Shown: piece by piece, positions 27,623-37,823 of the stretch
How positions within the stretch are numbered: position 1 is the first letter of the stretch
Layout: every line of letters begins with the position of its first letter
DNA from: Pseudomonadales bacterium
GTDB taxonomy: Bacteria; Pseudomonadota; Gammaproteobacteria; Pseudomonadales; DC-out160
Assembly (NCBI GenBank): GCA_019090455.1
Contig: JAHRWA010000001.1
Span: 1 to 64,000 of the forward strand
DNA: 64,000 nt
Direction: 5' to 3'
Notes under the pieces: generated by a model
The model's database searches: none
What the model saw: only the letters and a program-made list of their open reading frames with translations
What the model was told of the DNA's origin: nothing
Position numbers and translations under genes: made by a program

Positions 27623-27662
27623 GATCAGTACCCGTTAAGACAACCATGATGAGGAAACCCCG

Positions 27663-28622
27663 GTGTCAGAAGGAGATAAGCAAAACATTGATAATGCGTA
27701 TGAACATACCAGTGTTTTGTTGCGAGAATCTGTCGAAGGTTTAGTGACAGATCCGTCGGGTATATATGTTGACGGCACGTTAGGGCGTGGCGGCCATACC
27801 GCCGCAATTCTAGAGAAGTTAGACAGTAGTGGAAAAGTGATAGCGATTGACAAGGATGAGGAGGCAATTGCATTTGCAGCAAAACGATTTGCCAACGAAC
27901 CTCGCTTAACGGTAGTGCATGGTTCCTTTTCTGAATTAAGTCAAATCATCGATGACAGTGATCTGAAAGGGAAAGTGGCAGGCGTGTTGTTGGATCTTGG
28001 GGTCTCCTCACCGCAGTTAGATGATGCAACGAGAGGGTTTAGCTTTATAAACGAAGGCCCCCTGGATATGCGGATGGACACTAGTCGAGGGGAAACGGCT
28101 GCACAATGGGTGAATCGCGTGACAGCTGAAGAGATGGCGGATGTATTTAAGCGTTATGGAGAGGAGCGGTTTGCAAAGCGAATTGCGAGGGCTGTAGTTG
28201 AGCAGCGAGATAAAACACCCTTTGAGACGACAACGCAATTGGCCAAGGTTATCGCAGAAGCAAACCCAAAGTGGGAGAAACATAAAAACCCAGCGACTCG
28301 GTGTTTTCAGGCAATCCGAATTCACATTAATCGCGAGCTGGAAGACATCAGTGAAACCTTGGAGCAAATCTTAGAAGTACTTGCTGTAGGCGGAAGAATG
28401 TCTGTCATTAGTTTCCACTCGCTGGAAGACAGAATAGTAAAGCAGTTTATTCGAAAGCATGTAAAAGGCGACGAAATGCCAAGAGGGTTGCCAGTCCGAG
28501 AATCCGAATTAAATAAGCGACTGAAATCACTCGGTAAGGCGATTAAGGCTTCGGCAGACGAAGTGGATGCGAATGTTAGGGCGCGTAGCGCCGTGTTACG
28601 TGTTGCGGAGAAAATAAAGTGA
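27663..28622 (+). CDS. rsmH: 16S rRNA N4-cytosine 1402 methyltransferase
   Basis: 319 aa with a GTG start after GAGGA. The SAM motif region is GIYVDGTLGRGGHTAAILEK, and VLLDLGVSSPQLDDATRGFS follows; NPATRCFQAIRIHINREL and VISFHSLEDRIVKQF are family hallmarks. It methylates N4 of C1402 in the decoding centre, together with RsmI encoded at 21.1 kb. It is also called MraW. It overlaps ftsL by 4 nt (GTGA). Confidence 0.97.
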   Translation: MSEGDKQNIDNAYEHTSVLLRESVEGLVTDPSGIYVDGTLGRGGHTAAILEKLDSSGKVIAIDKDEEAIAFAAKRFANEPRLTVVHGSFSELSQIIDDSDLKGKVAGVLLDLGVSSPQLDDATRGFSFINEGPLDMRMDTSRGETAAQWVNRVTAEEMADVFKRYGEERFAKRIARAVVEQRDKTPFETTTQLAKVIAEANPKWEKHKNPATRCFQAIRIHINRELEDISETLEQILEVLAVGGRMSVISFHSLEDRIVKQFIRKHVKGDEMPRGLPVRESELNKRLKSLGKAIKASADEVDANVRARSAVLRVAEKIK

Positions 28623-28972
28623 CGGATAACAGTGCGGTCGATAGTGAATATCACGAACAGCGACTTTTTCCAAAGGGAACAATTTGGGTCGCTAGTTTGC
28701 TCGTTTTGATTATTGTGGTTTCCAACTTGGTGGTATACAGCACTTATATTACGAGAGGAAAAATCGCGTCTCTGCAAGAATTGGAGGAGGCACGGGATGA
28801 GATGAATGTGCAATGGAGTCAGCTGGTTCTTGAACAAAACAGCTTGGGATCTTATGCGCGAGTGGAAGATCAAGCGTCCAAACAACTAGGTATGTTTGTA
28901 CCGACGTCAAAAGAAATCGTGATGTTAAAAAGTGTGAATTTTATGAGTATCGGTATTGCCAGTAACCCGTGA
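28619..28972 (+). CDS. ftsL: Cell division protein FtsL
   Basis: 117 aa with a GTG start in a 4-nt overlap with rsmH. A short cytoplasmic tail is followed by one membrane segment (about residues 22-42, IWVASLLVLIIVVSNLVVYS), then a periplasmic coiled coil (LQELEEARDEMNVQWSQLV) and a conserved end (VEDQASKQLGMFVPTSKEIV). It forms the FtsQLB complex with FtsB and FtsQ and activates FtsWI. Confidence 0.92.
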   Translation: MTDNSAVDSEYHEQRLFPKGTIWVASLLVLIIVVSNLVVYSTYITRGKIASLQELEEARDEMNVQWSQLVLEQNSLGSYARVEDQASKQLGMFVPTSKEIVMLKSVNFMSIGIASNP

Positions 28973-29023
28973 CTGCGGTGCTGGCTTTTTTAATTGAAAA
29001 CCAAGTCAGTTGAATAAAATAGG

Positions 29024-29049
29024 CAGATGAAATCGGACAGATGAAAATC
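29024..29049. repeat. Short duplication at the ftsI start
   Basis: CAGATGAAATC (29024-29034) is repeated as CAGATGAAAATC (29038-29049), 14 bp on. The second copy contains the ftsI start codon, so the first copy is a decoy ATG in the leader. Confidence 0.7.
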
Positions 29050-30825
29050 AAGGAAGAAATAGGATTATATCGCTGGCGCTATCACTTGTTGATCGGCGTC
29101 TTGTTGCTTGTGGCCAGTGGCGTTATTGCGCGTACAGTGTATTTGCATGTGTTCGAAGTCGATTTCCTTGTTCATGAAGGCGATAAACGTTATTTGCGTA
29201 GTGAAAAATTACCGGCTCACCGGGGTGTCATTTACGATAGAACGGGTAAGCCATTAGCGGTGAGCACACCTGTTGATACCATTTGGTTTGATCCCGAAGA
29301 GCTCTTCAAACACCCTGATAAATGGCCCGTATTGGCACGCGCCTCAAATCAGTCACTCGACAAGTTGCGTGAGAGTATTGCTACGAATAAAAATAAAAAC
29401 TTCTTCTACTGGAGTCGCCATTTACCACCGAAAGAGGCCAAAGCAATACTGGCGTTAAAAATTCCCGGTGTCTATTCGAAGAGGGAATATCGCCGATACT
29501 ATCCTGCGGGGGAAGTTGCGGCACATATTGTTGGGTTTACTAATATCGATAATGAAGGCCAAGAGGGGATGGAGCTGGCTTTTGAGAAAGAACTACAGGG
29601 GCGTATAGGGCGAAAGCGTGTCGTAAAGGATCGAAGAGGACGGGTAGTGAAAGATTTAGGTGTTGTGGACAGTCCACGCCCTGGAGCGGATTTACACCTG
29701 AGTCTTGATTTGCGTGTTCAGTATTTGGCGTATCAGGAGCTGCTGTCGGCCGTAAAAAAACACAGGGCTTCAGCTGGCAGTATTGTTGTTGTGGATGTCA
29801 AAACTGGGGAGATTATTGCTGCGGTCAATCAACCGGCCTACAACCCCAATGACAGGCAAAACTTGGATCGTAAAAATATTAGGTCAGGTAGTTTGCGCAA
29901 TAGAGTATTCACTGACGTATTTGAACCAGGATCAACGGTTAAGCCATTTACCGTGGCAGCGGCACTAGAAAGTAGGCGATATTTTCCAACAACCAAAATA
30001 GAAACTTTTCCAGGTTATATGGTCATCGGAAGAAAGATGATTTCAGATCACCGTAATTACGGAGAGATTGATGTTACCACCGTCATCACGAAGTCTAGCA
30101 ATATCGGTGCAACTAAGTTGGCGCTTTCACTTCCCGATGGCGCACTCGCGGAATTCTTTGGTCGCGTGGGTTTAGGTTTGTACCAGGATCTCGGTTTTCC
30201 TGGGGAAATTTCCGGGAATTTACCCATACGTCAGCGGTGGAGAAAAATCGAAACAGCGACATTGTCTTATGGTTATGGGTTGTCGGTGACGGCTATTCAG
30301 TTAGCAGAAGCTTATACCGTTTTGGCAAACAAAGGGATTAAAAAGCCGCTGTCATTATTCAAACGCAATAACATGAATGATGGACAAGAGTGGGAGGATA
30401 AAGAGGTACTTAGTCCTCAGTATGCGCAAGAAGTCATAAAAATGATGGAAACTGTGGTGACTAAAGAAGGCACGGCAAGAAGAGCGGCTATCCCTGGCTA
30501 TCGTGTGGCGGGTAAAACCGGGACAGTGCATAAGTTGAAAAATGGTAACTACTCCGCAAATCAGTATCTGGCTCTTTTTGCTGGGTTTGCGCCCGTTGAA
30601 GAACCGGCCTTTGCCATGGTGGTTCTTATCGATGATCCGAAAGGTGAAGAGTATTATGGTGGAGAAGTGGCGGCACCGGTTTTTTCAAAAGTGATGCAAG
30701 GTATTTTGAGAACTCAAAACATAGCTCCAGATCAACCTGATTCCGAATGGATGATGATGTCAAAATTGGATTTATCTCAAATACAGAAGCAACAAAATCA
30801 GAAACTACATAACAGTGCCAGGTAG
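29041..30825 (+). CDS. ftsI: Peptidoglycan transpeptidase FtsI (PBP3)
   Basis: 594 aa. One N-terminal membrane segment (about residues 15-37), a pedestal domain with AHRGVIYDRTGKPLAVSTPV, then the transpeptidase domain: the active Ser298 in EPGSTVKPF (SxxK), S352-S-N354 in KSSNIGA, and K492-T-G-T in AGKTGTVHK. It cross-links septal peptidoglycan with FtsW as glycosyltransferase partner. The ribosome binding site is weak. It comes 68 bp after ftsL and is followed by murE almost at once. Confidence 0.97.
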   Translation: MKIKEEIGLYRWRYHLLIGVLLLVASGVIARTVYLHVFEVDFLVHEGDKRYLRSEKLPAHRGVIYDRTGKPLAVSTPVDTIWFDPEELFKHPDKWPVLARASNQSLDKLRESIATNKNKNFFYWSRHLPPKEAKAILALKIPGVYSKREYRRYYPAGEVAAHIVGFTNIDNEGQEGMELAFEKELQGRIGRKRVVKDRRGRVVKDLGVVDSPRPGADLHLSLDLRVQYLAYQELLSAVKKHRASAGSIVVVDVKTGEIIAAVNQPAYNPNDRQNLDRKNIRSGSLRNRVFTDVFEPGSTVKPFTVAAALESRRYFPTTKIETFPGYMVIGRKMISDHRNYGEIDVTTVITKSSNIGATKLALSLPDGALAEFFGRVGLGLYQDLGFPGEISGNLPIRQRWRKIETATLSYGYGLSVTAIQLAEAYTVLANKGIKKPLSLFKRNNMNDGQEWEDKEVLSPQYAQEVIKMMETVVTKEGTARRAAIPGYRVAGKTGTVHKLKNGNYSANQYLALFAGFAPVEEPAFAMVVLIDDPKGEEYYGGEVAAPVFSKVMQGILRTQNIAPDQPDSEWMMMSKLDLSQIQKQQNQKLHNSAR

Positions 30826-30835
30826 CGAGAGCGAG

Positions 30836-32524
30836 ATGCAAGCGAAGGAAAACTCAATTCATTCACGGTTGCTTTCACAGATTTTGCCGAAGAGTTTATC
30901 TTCGTCGGAGTATGATGACAGGGCGGTCAATGGCGTGTGTTTGGATAGTCGGGATATTACACCGGGGAACCTATTTCTCGCTTGCGCTGGAATGAATGTC
31001 GACGGACGTCAGTTTATTCAGCAAGCCATCGAAAACGGAGCGGTGGCGGTAGTGGCGGAAAAGGGCTTTGATCTATCCACTAAGACTTTTAGTTCACCCG
31101 CTAAAGGCTTCAATAAACATTCAGACAACAGTAATGATTCCTTAGCCGATATAGATAGCGTTCCTGTAATTGAATTGGAAGGTTTAAGTCATCAGGCCGG
31201 TTTCATAGCGAGTCGCTATTTTGATAATCCGAGCAAGAAATTAAAAGTGATTGGGATTACAGGAACCAATGGCAAGACCACCACTGCGCACTTGTTGTCG
31301 GAGGTGTTAAAGCAGGTGACGGGATGCTGCGGCATCGCTGGTACTTTGGGAATGGGGACTGTCGTTAAGGGTGAAATTGTAGTTAAGGGCGAAATTGACG
31401 GAAATTCGTTACTTGATACGGGGTTTACTACCCCAGATGCGGTTGTATTACAGGCTCAATTTTATGAGTGGGTTCAGACTGGTGTTGAATGGGTCGTGTT
31501 GGAAGTCTCTTCTCACGGTCTAGATCAAGGGCGATTAAACGGAACTCATTTTTACGGTGCTGTGTTGACCAACGTGACACGTGATCATTTCGACTACCAT
31601 GGTGATTTTGAATCCTACAGCAAGGCCAAACAAACTTTGTTTGAGTGGCCGTCACTACAAGTGGGAATTCTCAATAGTGATGATGATTGCTGTGGCCCAT
31701 TTCAAAATTGTTTGAGTTCTAGTGTTAATGCTTATACCTATGGTTTTGGCCTTGATGCGGACTTTAAAATTAGTGCTTTGAATTTGTCAGCTCAAGGCTT
31801 GAACTTTGATTTGCAGATTCCCACCGATTTAAATACAGATCTAATTTCGGATTCAATCACACTATCTTCTCCCTTATTTGGAGAGTTCAACGCTTATAAT
31901 CTGGCGGCCACAAGCGCCGTGCTTTTAAGTTTAGGATTTGATACCGCGGCGATACAGCAACTTGATAAGGTGAATGGTCCTCAAGGAAGAATGCAATCTA
32001 TTGTGATGGATAGCACGATAGACGATGTGACTAAGAGTGAACTTAGCGAAGGAGTTCCAACCGTCATCGTTGATTATGCTCATACTCCAGACGCGCTAGA
32101 GAATATTTTAAAGGCTGTGTCTGCACATCAATATCATAAAGTCTGGTGTGTATTTGGCTGTGGTGGTGATCGTGATAAGGGAAAGCGTCCGTTGATGGGG
32201 CGCATTGCGGAACGTTTGGCTGACCAGGTGATTATTACGGACGATAATCCGAGGCTAGAAAATGCCGCAGATATCGTTGCAGATATCGTTGCAGGTATTG
32301 ACGAGAATATGACAGGGAGCAAATTTCAAATCATAGCGGATAGGGCGGAAGCGATTCATAACGCGATTTTAGGTGCGGGAGGGCAGGATATTGTTGTGTT
32401 GGCAGGAAAAGGTCATGAATCTTACCAAGACATTAACGGCATCAAAAAACCCTTTAGCGATATAGAGCAAGCAAAAACGGCCTTGGCCTTAATTCACGTT
32501 CAAAGTACCAGAGAGTCCAATTGA
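30836..32524 (+). CDS. murE: UDP-MurNAc-tripeptide synthetase, meso-DAP adding
   Basis: 562 aa from ATG 30836; a GTG at 30815 inside ftsI also opens the frame. The P-loop is GITGTNGKTTTAH near residue 143. D470-N-P-R473 is the motif that selects meso-diaminopimelate. It adds DAP to UDP-MurNAc-L-Ala-D-Glu in the cytoplasm. The protein is about 60-70 residues longer than usual: Ser/Asp/Asn-rich insert around residues 80-110, a duplicated VVKGEI near 176-187, and a duplicated ADIV near 478-485, both from in-frame tandem DNA repeats. The catalytic motifs are intact, so it should be active. Confidence 0.96.
   Translation: MQAKENSIHSRLLSQILPKSLSSSEYDDRAVNGVCLDSRDITPGNLFLACAGMNVDGRQFIQQAIENGAVAVVAEKGFDLSTKTFSSPAKGFNKHSDNSNDSLADIDSVPVIELEGLSHQAGFIASRYFDNPSKKLKVIGITGTNGKTTTAHLLSEVLKQVTGCCGIAGTLGMGTVVKGEIVVKGEIDGNSLLDTGFTTPDAVVLQAQFYEWVQTGVEWVVLEVSSHGLDQGRLNGTHFYGAVLTNVTRDHFDYHGDFESYSKAKQTLFEWPSLQVGILNSDDDCCGPFQNCLSSSVNAYTYGFGLDADFKISALNLSAQGLNFDLQIPTDLNTDLISDSITLSSPLFGEFNAYNLAATSAVLLSLGFDTAAIQQLDKVNGPQGRMQSIVMDSTIDDVTKSELSEGVPTVIVDYAHTPDALENILKAVSAHQYHKVWCVFGCGGDRDKGKRPLMGRIAERLADQVIITDDNPRLENAADIVADIVAGIDENMTGSKFQIIADRAEAIHNAILGAGGQDIVVLAGKGHESYQDINGIKKPFSDIEQAKTALALIHVQSTRESN
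31361..31396. repeat. In-frame 18-bp tandem duplication in murE
   Basis: GTCGTTAAGGGTGAAATT (31361-31378) is followed by GTAGTTAAGGGCGAAATT (31379-31396), 16 of 18 identical. It doubles the peptide VVKGEI. Confidence 0.85.
32267..32290. repeat. In-frame 12-bp tandem duplication in murE
   Basis: GCAGATATCGTT is repeated exactly (32267-32278, 32279-32290) and followed by GCAGG. It doubles ADIV just after the DNPR motif. Confidence 0.9.
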
Positions 32525-33918
32525 TGTTGATTTCCCTTTTGGCTGAAAAAATGGCGGCGAGATTTAAGGGTGTCGATGGACCGTTGGCTGATGTATCTGC
32601 TGATACACGATCATTAAAGCCCGGCGATTTTTTTGTGGTTTTGGAAGGCCCTAACTTCAATGCGCACGAGTTTTTGGCTGCTGCGGTGGAAGGTGGGATA
32701 CAAGGTGCGCTCATTAGCGACGCTTATTACGAGGAAAACCAATCTCAGGTCAGTGCTTGGAGCGAGCAACTTGCTTTTATCATCGTACCCGATACACGTT
32801 TAGGTCTGGGTGCGCTGGGTCGTGAATGGGCTCGACAATTTGATATTCCTAAAGTGGCGATTACCGGGAGTTGTGGAAAAACAACGGTAAAAGAAATGGT
32901 AGCGGCGATATTGCGAGAAAAAGGTGAGGTCCTCGCAACTGACGGAAATAAAAATAATGATATCGGTGTACCTCTGACATTGCTGCGATTGAGGAAGCAC
33001 CATCGCTATGCCGTTATCGAAATGGGAGCGAATCACTTAGGCGAAATTGCCTATACAGTGCAATTGGTTTCACCCAACGCCGTGGTGATAACGAATGCCG
33101 CAGGGGTGCATTTAGAAGGATTTGGTTCACTCAAAGGGGTGGCGAAGGCGAAAGCAGAAATATTATCTGGAGTGAAGGCGGAAGGTTGTGTCGTGCTAAA
33201 TGGCGACGATGAGTTTTTTCCGTACTGGCAGGATAAAGTGGCAGATACAAAGCAGTTGAATTTCAGGATGAAGCAGAGTGCTGATGCGTTGGCGACGGAT
33301 CTCCATTTGTCCAAGGGCGAGGTGTTGAATGACGGTAGTTCGGTTCTCACTTTGAACTATCGCGAGCAATCAGTTGAAATAAAAATGCATCTTCTCGGTA
33401 AGCATAATTGGGTAAATGCGATGGCCGCCTCAGCATTGGCATTATCCGTTGGAGTAGGATGGGAGGAGATTAAGTTGGGTCTAGAAAGTTTGTATCCTCT
33501 CCCCGGCCGAATGGAACCCATCAAAATCCCAGAAGGCTACTTATTGATTAATGATTCCTATAATGCAAATCCCTTTGCGATGAAGGCAGCGATAGATGTG
33601 TTGGTCTTATTTAAGGGGCAGAAGATATTAGTTGTGGGTGATATGGGAGAGTTGGGAAGTCAGAGTCAACGCTTACATGAAGACGTTGGTGCCTATGCCA
33701 AGGAGCACGATGTGGATCGTTTATTAGCGGTGGGTCAGTTTGCTTCCCATACTGCTGCCGGATTTGGTGTTTTCTCTAAGGTTTTTGCCAGTGTAGAGCA
33801 GATCGCAGAAGAAATTCGAAAGATTGAGGGCAGTGACTTTACGGTGTTAGTTAAGGGCTCTCGTAGTGCTCGGATGGAACGCGTGATAGATACCCTATTA
33901 GATAAGGATGCCGCGTAA
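32524..33918 (+). CDS. murF: UDP-MurNAc-tripeptide--D-Ala-D-Ala ligase
   Basis: 464 aa from ATG 32524, overlapping the murE stop by one base. The P-loop is [15 protein letters not shown], followed by [18 protein letters not shown]-like substrate contacts (here [20 protein letters not shown]) and [19 protein letters not shown] near the C-terminal domain. It adds D-Ala-D-Ala to make the UDP-MurNAc pentapeptide. mraY follows with a 1-nt overlap, so the order murE-murF-mraY is translationally coupled. Confidence 0.97.
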   Translation: MLISLLAEKMAARFKGVDGPLADVSADTRSLKPGDFFVVLEGPNFNAHEFLAAAVEGGIQGALISDAYYEENQSQVSAWSEQLAFIIVPDTRLGLGALGREWARQFDIPKVAITGSCGKTTVKEMVAAILREKGEVLATDGNKNNDIGVPLTLLRLRKHHRYAVIEMGANHLGEIAYTVQLVSPNAVVITNAAGVHLEGFGSLKGVAKAKAEILSGVKAEGCVVLNGDDEFFPYWQDKVADTKQLNFRMKQSADALATDLHLSKGEVLNDGSSVLTLNYREQSVEIKMHLLGKHNWVNAMAASALALSVGVGWEEIKLGLESLYPLPGRMEPIKIPEGYLLINDSYNANPFAMKAAIDVLVLFKGQKILVVGDMGELGSQSQRLHEDVGAYAKEHDVDRLLAVGQFASHTAAGFGVFSKVFASVEQIAEEIRKIEGSDFTVLVKGSRSARMERVIDTLLDKDAA

Positions 33919-35000
33919 TGTTGCTTTTGTTGGCAGAATACTTGGAGCAATATCACAGTGTCTTTAATGTATTTCAATACTTGTCGTTTAGGGGGATTCT
34001 TGCGGTACTGACGTCGTTGATATTTTCGTTTGTATTTGGGCCGATCATGATTCGTAAATTGAGTGAGTACCAAATCGGACAAGCGATTAGAGATGATGGG
34101 CCAGAGTCCCATTTGAGTAAAGCCGGTACTCCCACAATGGGCGGAGCATTGATACTGGGAAGTATTGTCATTAGTACTTTGCTTTGGGCCGATTTACGTA
34201 ACCGCTATGTTTGGGTGGTGTTGCTAGTGACTCTTAGTTTTGGCGTGGTGGGTTGGGTAGATGACTACAGAAAAGTCGTGGAGAAAAATCCAAGAGGATT
34301 ACCTGCTAGATGGAAGTTGTTTTGGCAAAGTGTTGCTGGATCGATCGCGGCTTTTTATCTTTATTACAGTGGCGTTAGTCCGGTGGAGACAGAACTCATT
34401 GTGCCCTTTTTTAAGGATGTTTCTATCGGGCTAGGGTGGTTTTTCGTAGTGCTGACTTATTTCGTTATCGTGGGTACCAGTAATGCGGTTAACTTGACTG
34501 ACGGACTGGATGGCTTGGCAATACTGCCCACCGCTTTAGTCGGCGGAGCGTTAGGTGTTTTCGCTTATCTGTCGGGTAATATCCGATTTGCAGGTTATTT
34601 ACATATTCCTTACTTACCGGGGGCCGGTGAATTAGTGGTGATTAGTGCCGCATTAGTGGGAGCCGGCATTGGCTTTTTATGGTTCAACACCTATCCGGCT
34701 CAAGTCTTTATGGGGGATGTGGGCGCACTCTCATTAGGGGCTGCGTTGGGAGTGATGGCAGTGATCGTCAGGCAAGAAATTGTGTTGTTTATTATGGGCG
34801 GTGTGTTTGTCATGGAAACCGTATCCGTGGTGCTACAAGTCGGATCATTTAAGTTGAGAGGGAAACGTATTTTTAGGATGGCACCCATCCATCACCACTT
34901 TGAGTTAAAGGGGTGGGCGGAGCCTAAGATCATCGTCCGTTTTTGGATTATAACGGTGATATTGGTTTTAGTGGGGCTATCAACGCTTAAGTTACGTTAG
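33918..35000 (+). CDS. mraY: Phospho-MurNAc-pentapeptide translocase
   Basis: 360 aa with ten predicted membrane helices. The hallmarks are [31 protein letters not shown] (the DDYRK aspartates), [20 protein letters not shown] and the terminal [20 protein letters not shown]. It transfers phospho-MurNAc-pentapeptide to undecaprenyl phosphate and makes lipid I at the inner membrane. It lies between murF and murD, as is standard. Confidence 0.98.
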   Translation: MLLLLAEYLEQYHSVFNVFQYLSFRGILAVLTSLIFSFVFGPIMIRKLSEYQIGQAIRDDGPESHLSKAGTPTMGGALILGSIVISTLLWADLRNRYVWVVLLVTLSFGVVGWVDDYRKVVEKNPRGLPARWKLFWQSVAGSIAAFYLYYSGVSPVETELIVPFFKDVSIGLGWFFVVLTYFVIVGTSNAVNLTDGLDGLAILPTALVGGALGVFAYLSGNIRFAGYLHIPYLPGAGELVVISAALVGAGIGFLWFNTYPAQVFMGDVGALSLGAALGVMAVIVRQEIVLFIMGGVFVMETVSVVLQVGSFKLRGKRIFRMAPIHHHFELKGWAEPKIIVRFWIITVILVLVGLSTLKLR

Positions 35001-35019
35001 CCATCTTAAGATACGTTAG
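34986..35019. repeat. Tandem repeat covering the mraY stop
   Basis: CTTAAGTTACGTTAG (34986-35000) is repeated as CTTAAGATACGTTAG (35005-35019), period 19. The first copy includes the last codons and stop of mraY. Confidence 0.8.
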
Positions 35020-35065
35020 AAAGAAACGTTTGTCATAAGCACGAACAAAACGAAAAAACCAGGGT

Positions 35066-36490
35066 GTGTCGGTGGAAAAGTTGGCCATAGATAGAGTCGC
35101 GGAAAACAGGAGAATGGTTGTCGTTGGCTTGGGCCAAACGGGCTACTCCTGTGTGCGTTATTTGTGTTCTAAAGGCTTCGATGTGGCAGTAGTGGATAGT
35201 CGCGAGAATCCGCCGGGAGCCGCTGATCTTAGGCGTGATTTTCCACAAGTATCTTTGAATGCAGGATCACTTGATGTTGATATCTTGTTATCGGCAGGTG
35301 AAATTGTATTAAGTCCAGGTGTTGCATTAGCGGAGCCTGAACTGCAGCAAGCGCGAAAAGAAGGGATACCCATTGTTGGTGATATCGATTTATTTTGTCG
35401 TGTGGTGAGTCAACCTATCGTTGCCATTACAGGATCGAATGCAAAAAGTACCGTGACTGAACTAGTCGGTTTAATGGCGCGAGAATCAGGATTGAAAGTA
35501 AAGGTCGGCGGTAATATCGGCATCCCGGTATTAGATCTGCTGTCAGCCGAAGATTCGGATCAGACTGAACTGTATGTGTTAGAGCTTTCTAGTTTTCAGC
35601 TAGAGACGATACATGACATGACACCCTTGGTCGCGACAGTATTAAATATCTCAGAAGATCACATGGATCGGTATGAAGGGATGCAGCCCTATGTAGCAGC
35701 AAAGCACCGCATTTTTAATGGCTGTCATAAAATCGTTGTTAATCGTGACGACCCATTATCACAGGCGATAGTGGGTGAGCTTGTTGAAAGCTATAGCTTT
35801 GGTGTCGATGTTGAAACTGACGAAAAAGAAAGAGTCGAAGGGCAACAAAAATCATCACGGTATTTTGGGATATTAAAGGCTGAGGGTTTGTCCTATTTAG
35901 CCTGTGGTAATCGAGCATTAATGGAGGTGAATCAGTTAGGGATTATGGGTAAGCACAATGTGGCAAATGCGCTTGCTGCCCTGGCTTTAGGTTCTGCTGC
36001 GGGCCTAGATATGAAGGCGATGCTGGAGAGTCTGAAATCATACCGAGGGTTGCCCCATCGTTGCCAGTGGATAGGGACTTGGCGTGAGGTGGAATGGTTC
36101 AATGATTCTAAAGGCACGAATGTGGGTGCTACGTTAGCCGCTATCGAAGGGCTGGCTGATGTGGATAGTTCGATGAATGGTTCGCGTCAATTGATATTGA
36201 TTGCAGGAGGTTTAGGGAAGGGGCAAGACTTTTCTCCTTTACGAGCAGTGGTAAGCGAGAAAGTTAAGCATACGTTACTCATCGGTGAAGATGCCCTTCG
36301 ACTACAAGAGTTTATGAAAGAGAGTACGGTCTGCAACACGTTGCAGCAGGCAGTTAAGTTGGCGGCTGAGCTGGCTCATGGGGGAGACCGGGTATTGTTC
36401 TCACCGGCTTGTGCGAGTTTTGATATGTTTGCCGGTTTCGAGGATCGTGGAGATCAGTTTGTGACAACGGTTAAGGCTTTATTTGAATGA
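35066..36490 (+). CDS. murD: UDP-MurNAc-L-alanine--D-glutamate ligase
   Basis: 474 aa with a GTG start at 35066. An N-terminal dinucleotide-like domain (MVVVGLGQTGYSCVRYLCSK) is followed by the P-loop AITGSNAKSTVTELVG, in the same SNAKST form as Pseudomonas MurD, and by GGNIGIPVLDLLSAED and FNDSKGTNVGATLAAIEGL in the C-terminal domain. It adds D-Glu to UDP-MurNAc-L-Ala. ATG at residue 17 lies too close to an AGGAGA to be a better start. It follows mraY after 65 bp that hold a tandem repeat. Confidence 0.96.
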   Translation: MSVEKLAIDRVAENRRMVVVGLGQTGYSCVRYLCSKGFDVAVVDSRENPPGAADLRRDFPQVSLNAGSLDVDILLSAGEIVLSPGVALAEPELQQARKEGIPIVGDIDLFCRVVSQPIVAITGSNAKSTVTELVGLMARESGLKVKVGGNIGIPVLDLLSAEDSDQTELYVLELSSFQLETIHDMTPLVATVLNISEDHMDRYEGMQPYVAAKHRIFNGCHKIVVNRDDPLSQAIVGELVESYSFGVDVETDEKERVEGQQKSSRYFGILKAEGLSYLACGNRALMEVNQLGIMGKHNVANALAALALGSAAGLDMKAMLESLKSYRGLPHRCQWIGTWREVEWFNDSKGTNVGATLAAIEGLADVDSSMNGSRQLILIAGGLGKGQDFSPLRAVVSEKVKHTLLIGEDALRLQEFMKESTVCNTLQQAVKLAAELAHGGDRVLFSPACASFDMFAGFEDRGDQFVTTVKALFE

Positions 36491-36524
36491 GAGTCGGTGC
36501 TCAAGAAAGTAATTGGATCTGATA

Positions 36525-37823
36525 ATGGCTAAGCACAAATCAACAAGCAGTTTAAAGGATTCTGAATTGTCCTTTAGCAATTCGCTGGCCGAAAGCCTGG
36601 CGGAACGTTTGGGTGTGCAGGTGGGATATCTTCTTATTTTAATCGTGGCAATGCTGGTGAGCTTGGGTTTGATAATGGTTGGTTCGGCGTCAATGGAAAT
36701 AGCGGCGAACAGTTATGACAATCCGTTCCATTTTTTAACTCGCCATAGTATTTATGTCGCGCTGGGCTTGGTGATTAGTGTCGTGGTGTATCAGTGTCCG
36801 CTCGTTTACTGGCAACGTTATAGTGGGTTGTTATTATTGGCGAGTTTTATTTTGTTAACGGTTGTATTGATTCCTGGTATCGGGCGAACCGTCAATGGCA
36901 GTACGCGCTGGATTGGGATAGGTCCGTTGACGTTGCAGGCATCTGAGATCGCCAAGTTATTTGTGGTGGTTTATATGGCAGGGTACTTGGTGAGACGTCA
37001 AGACGAAGTGAGAGAGCAGTGGTCCGGTTTTCTTAAGCCCATGGGAGTACTGTCAGTGATGGTGGTTTTGCTGTTGCTTGAACCGGACTTTGGTGCGGTG
37101 GTTGTGATGGTGAGTGCGGCTATGGGTATGATATTTGTTAGCGGTGCCCGAGTGCAGAACTTCGTTATCATGACTGTCTGCTGCGTTCTCGCAGGATTGG
37201 CGGCGATAATGATGGCTCCTTACCGTGTTGCTAGAGCTTTATCATTTCTCAATCCCTGGGCTGATCAATATGGTTCGGGCTATCAATTGACTCAAAGTTT
37301 GATTGCTTTTGGCCGTGGTGAATGGTTTGGTGTGGGTTTAGGTGAAAGTATTCAAAAACTATTTTATCTTCCAGAAGCGCACACGGATTTCGTGTTTGCT
37401 GTTATGGCTGAAGAGTTAGGGCTGGTGGCGGACGTCTTTGTTATTGTCGCTTTTGTTGCACTGGTACTGTGTGCGTTTTCTATTGCTTCTAGAGCTAAGA
37501 GTGTGGGAGAGGATTTCAGTTCTTTCTTGGCATACGGTATTGGATTGTTAATTGGAATACAGGCATTCATTAATCTGGGTGTGAATATCGGCATATTACC
37601 AACAAAGGGGTTGACCTTGCCTTTAGTGAGTTACGGCGGCAGTAGTTTGTTGATTAGTTTTGTGATGGTAGCGGTATTGCTGAGAATCGATCGTGATAAT
37701 CAAGTGGCTTGCTCTTTGGATTCTGCGAGTAAAAAGAACAATAAAAAAAGAACGAAGAAACCCGCGTTAAGTCGTGTGAGTCGTGTTAGTCATAAAAAGG
37801 GTCGGGTGGTTACCGATGGCTGA
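36525..37823 (+). CDS. ftsW: Septal peptidoglycan polymerase FtsW
   Basis: 432 aa from ATG 36525; a TTG at 36513 is also in frame. SEDS family with ten predicted helices. Hallmarks: STRWIGIGPLTLQASEIAKL near residue 130, EPDFGAVVVMVSAAMGMIF, the AEELGLVADVFVIVAFVALV segment, and the end PTKGLTLPLVSYGGSSLLIS. It polymerises lipid II at the septum with FtsI. The C-terminal tail is very basic (KKNNKKRTKKPALSRVSRVS) and contains a small 9-bp duplication. It overlaps murG by 8 nt. Confidence 0.96.
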   Translation: MAKHKSTSSLKDSELSFSNSLAESLAERLGVQVGYLLILIVAMLVSLGLIMVGSASMEIAANSYDNPFHFLTRHSIYVALGLVISVVVYQCPLVYWQRYSGLLLLASFILLTVVLIPGIGRTVNGSTRWIGIGPLTLQASEIAKLFVVVYMAGYLVRRQDEVREQWSGFLKPMGVLSVMVVLLLLEPDFGAVVVMVSAAMGMIFVSGARVQNFVIMTVCCVLAGLAAIMMAPYRVARALSFLNPWADQYGSGYQLTQSLIAFGRGEWFGVGLGESIQKLFYLPEAHTDFVFAVMAEELGLVADVFVIVAFVALVLCAFSIASRAKSVGEDFSSFLAYGIGLLIGIQAFINLGVNIGILPTKGLTLPLVSYGGSSLLISFVMVAVLLRIDRDNQVACSLDSASKKNNKKRTKKPALSRVSRVSHKKGRVVTDG

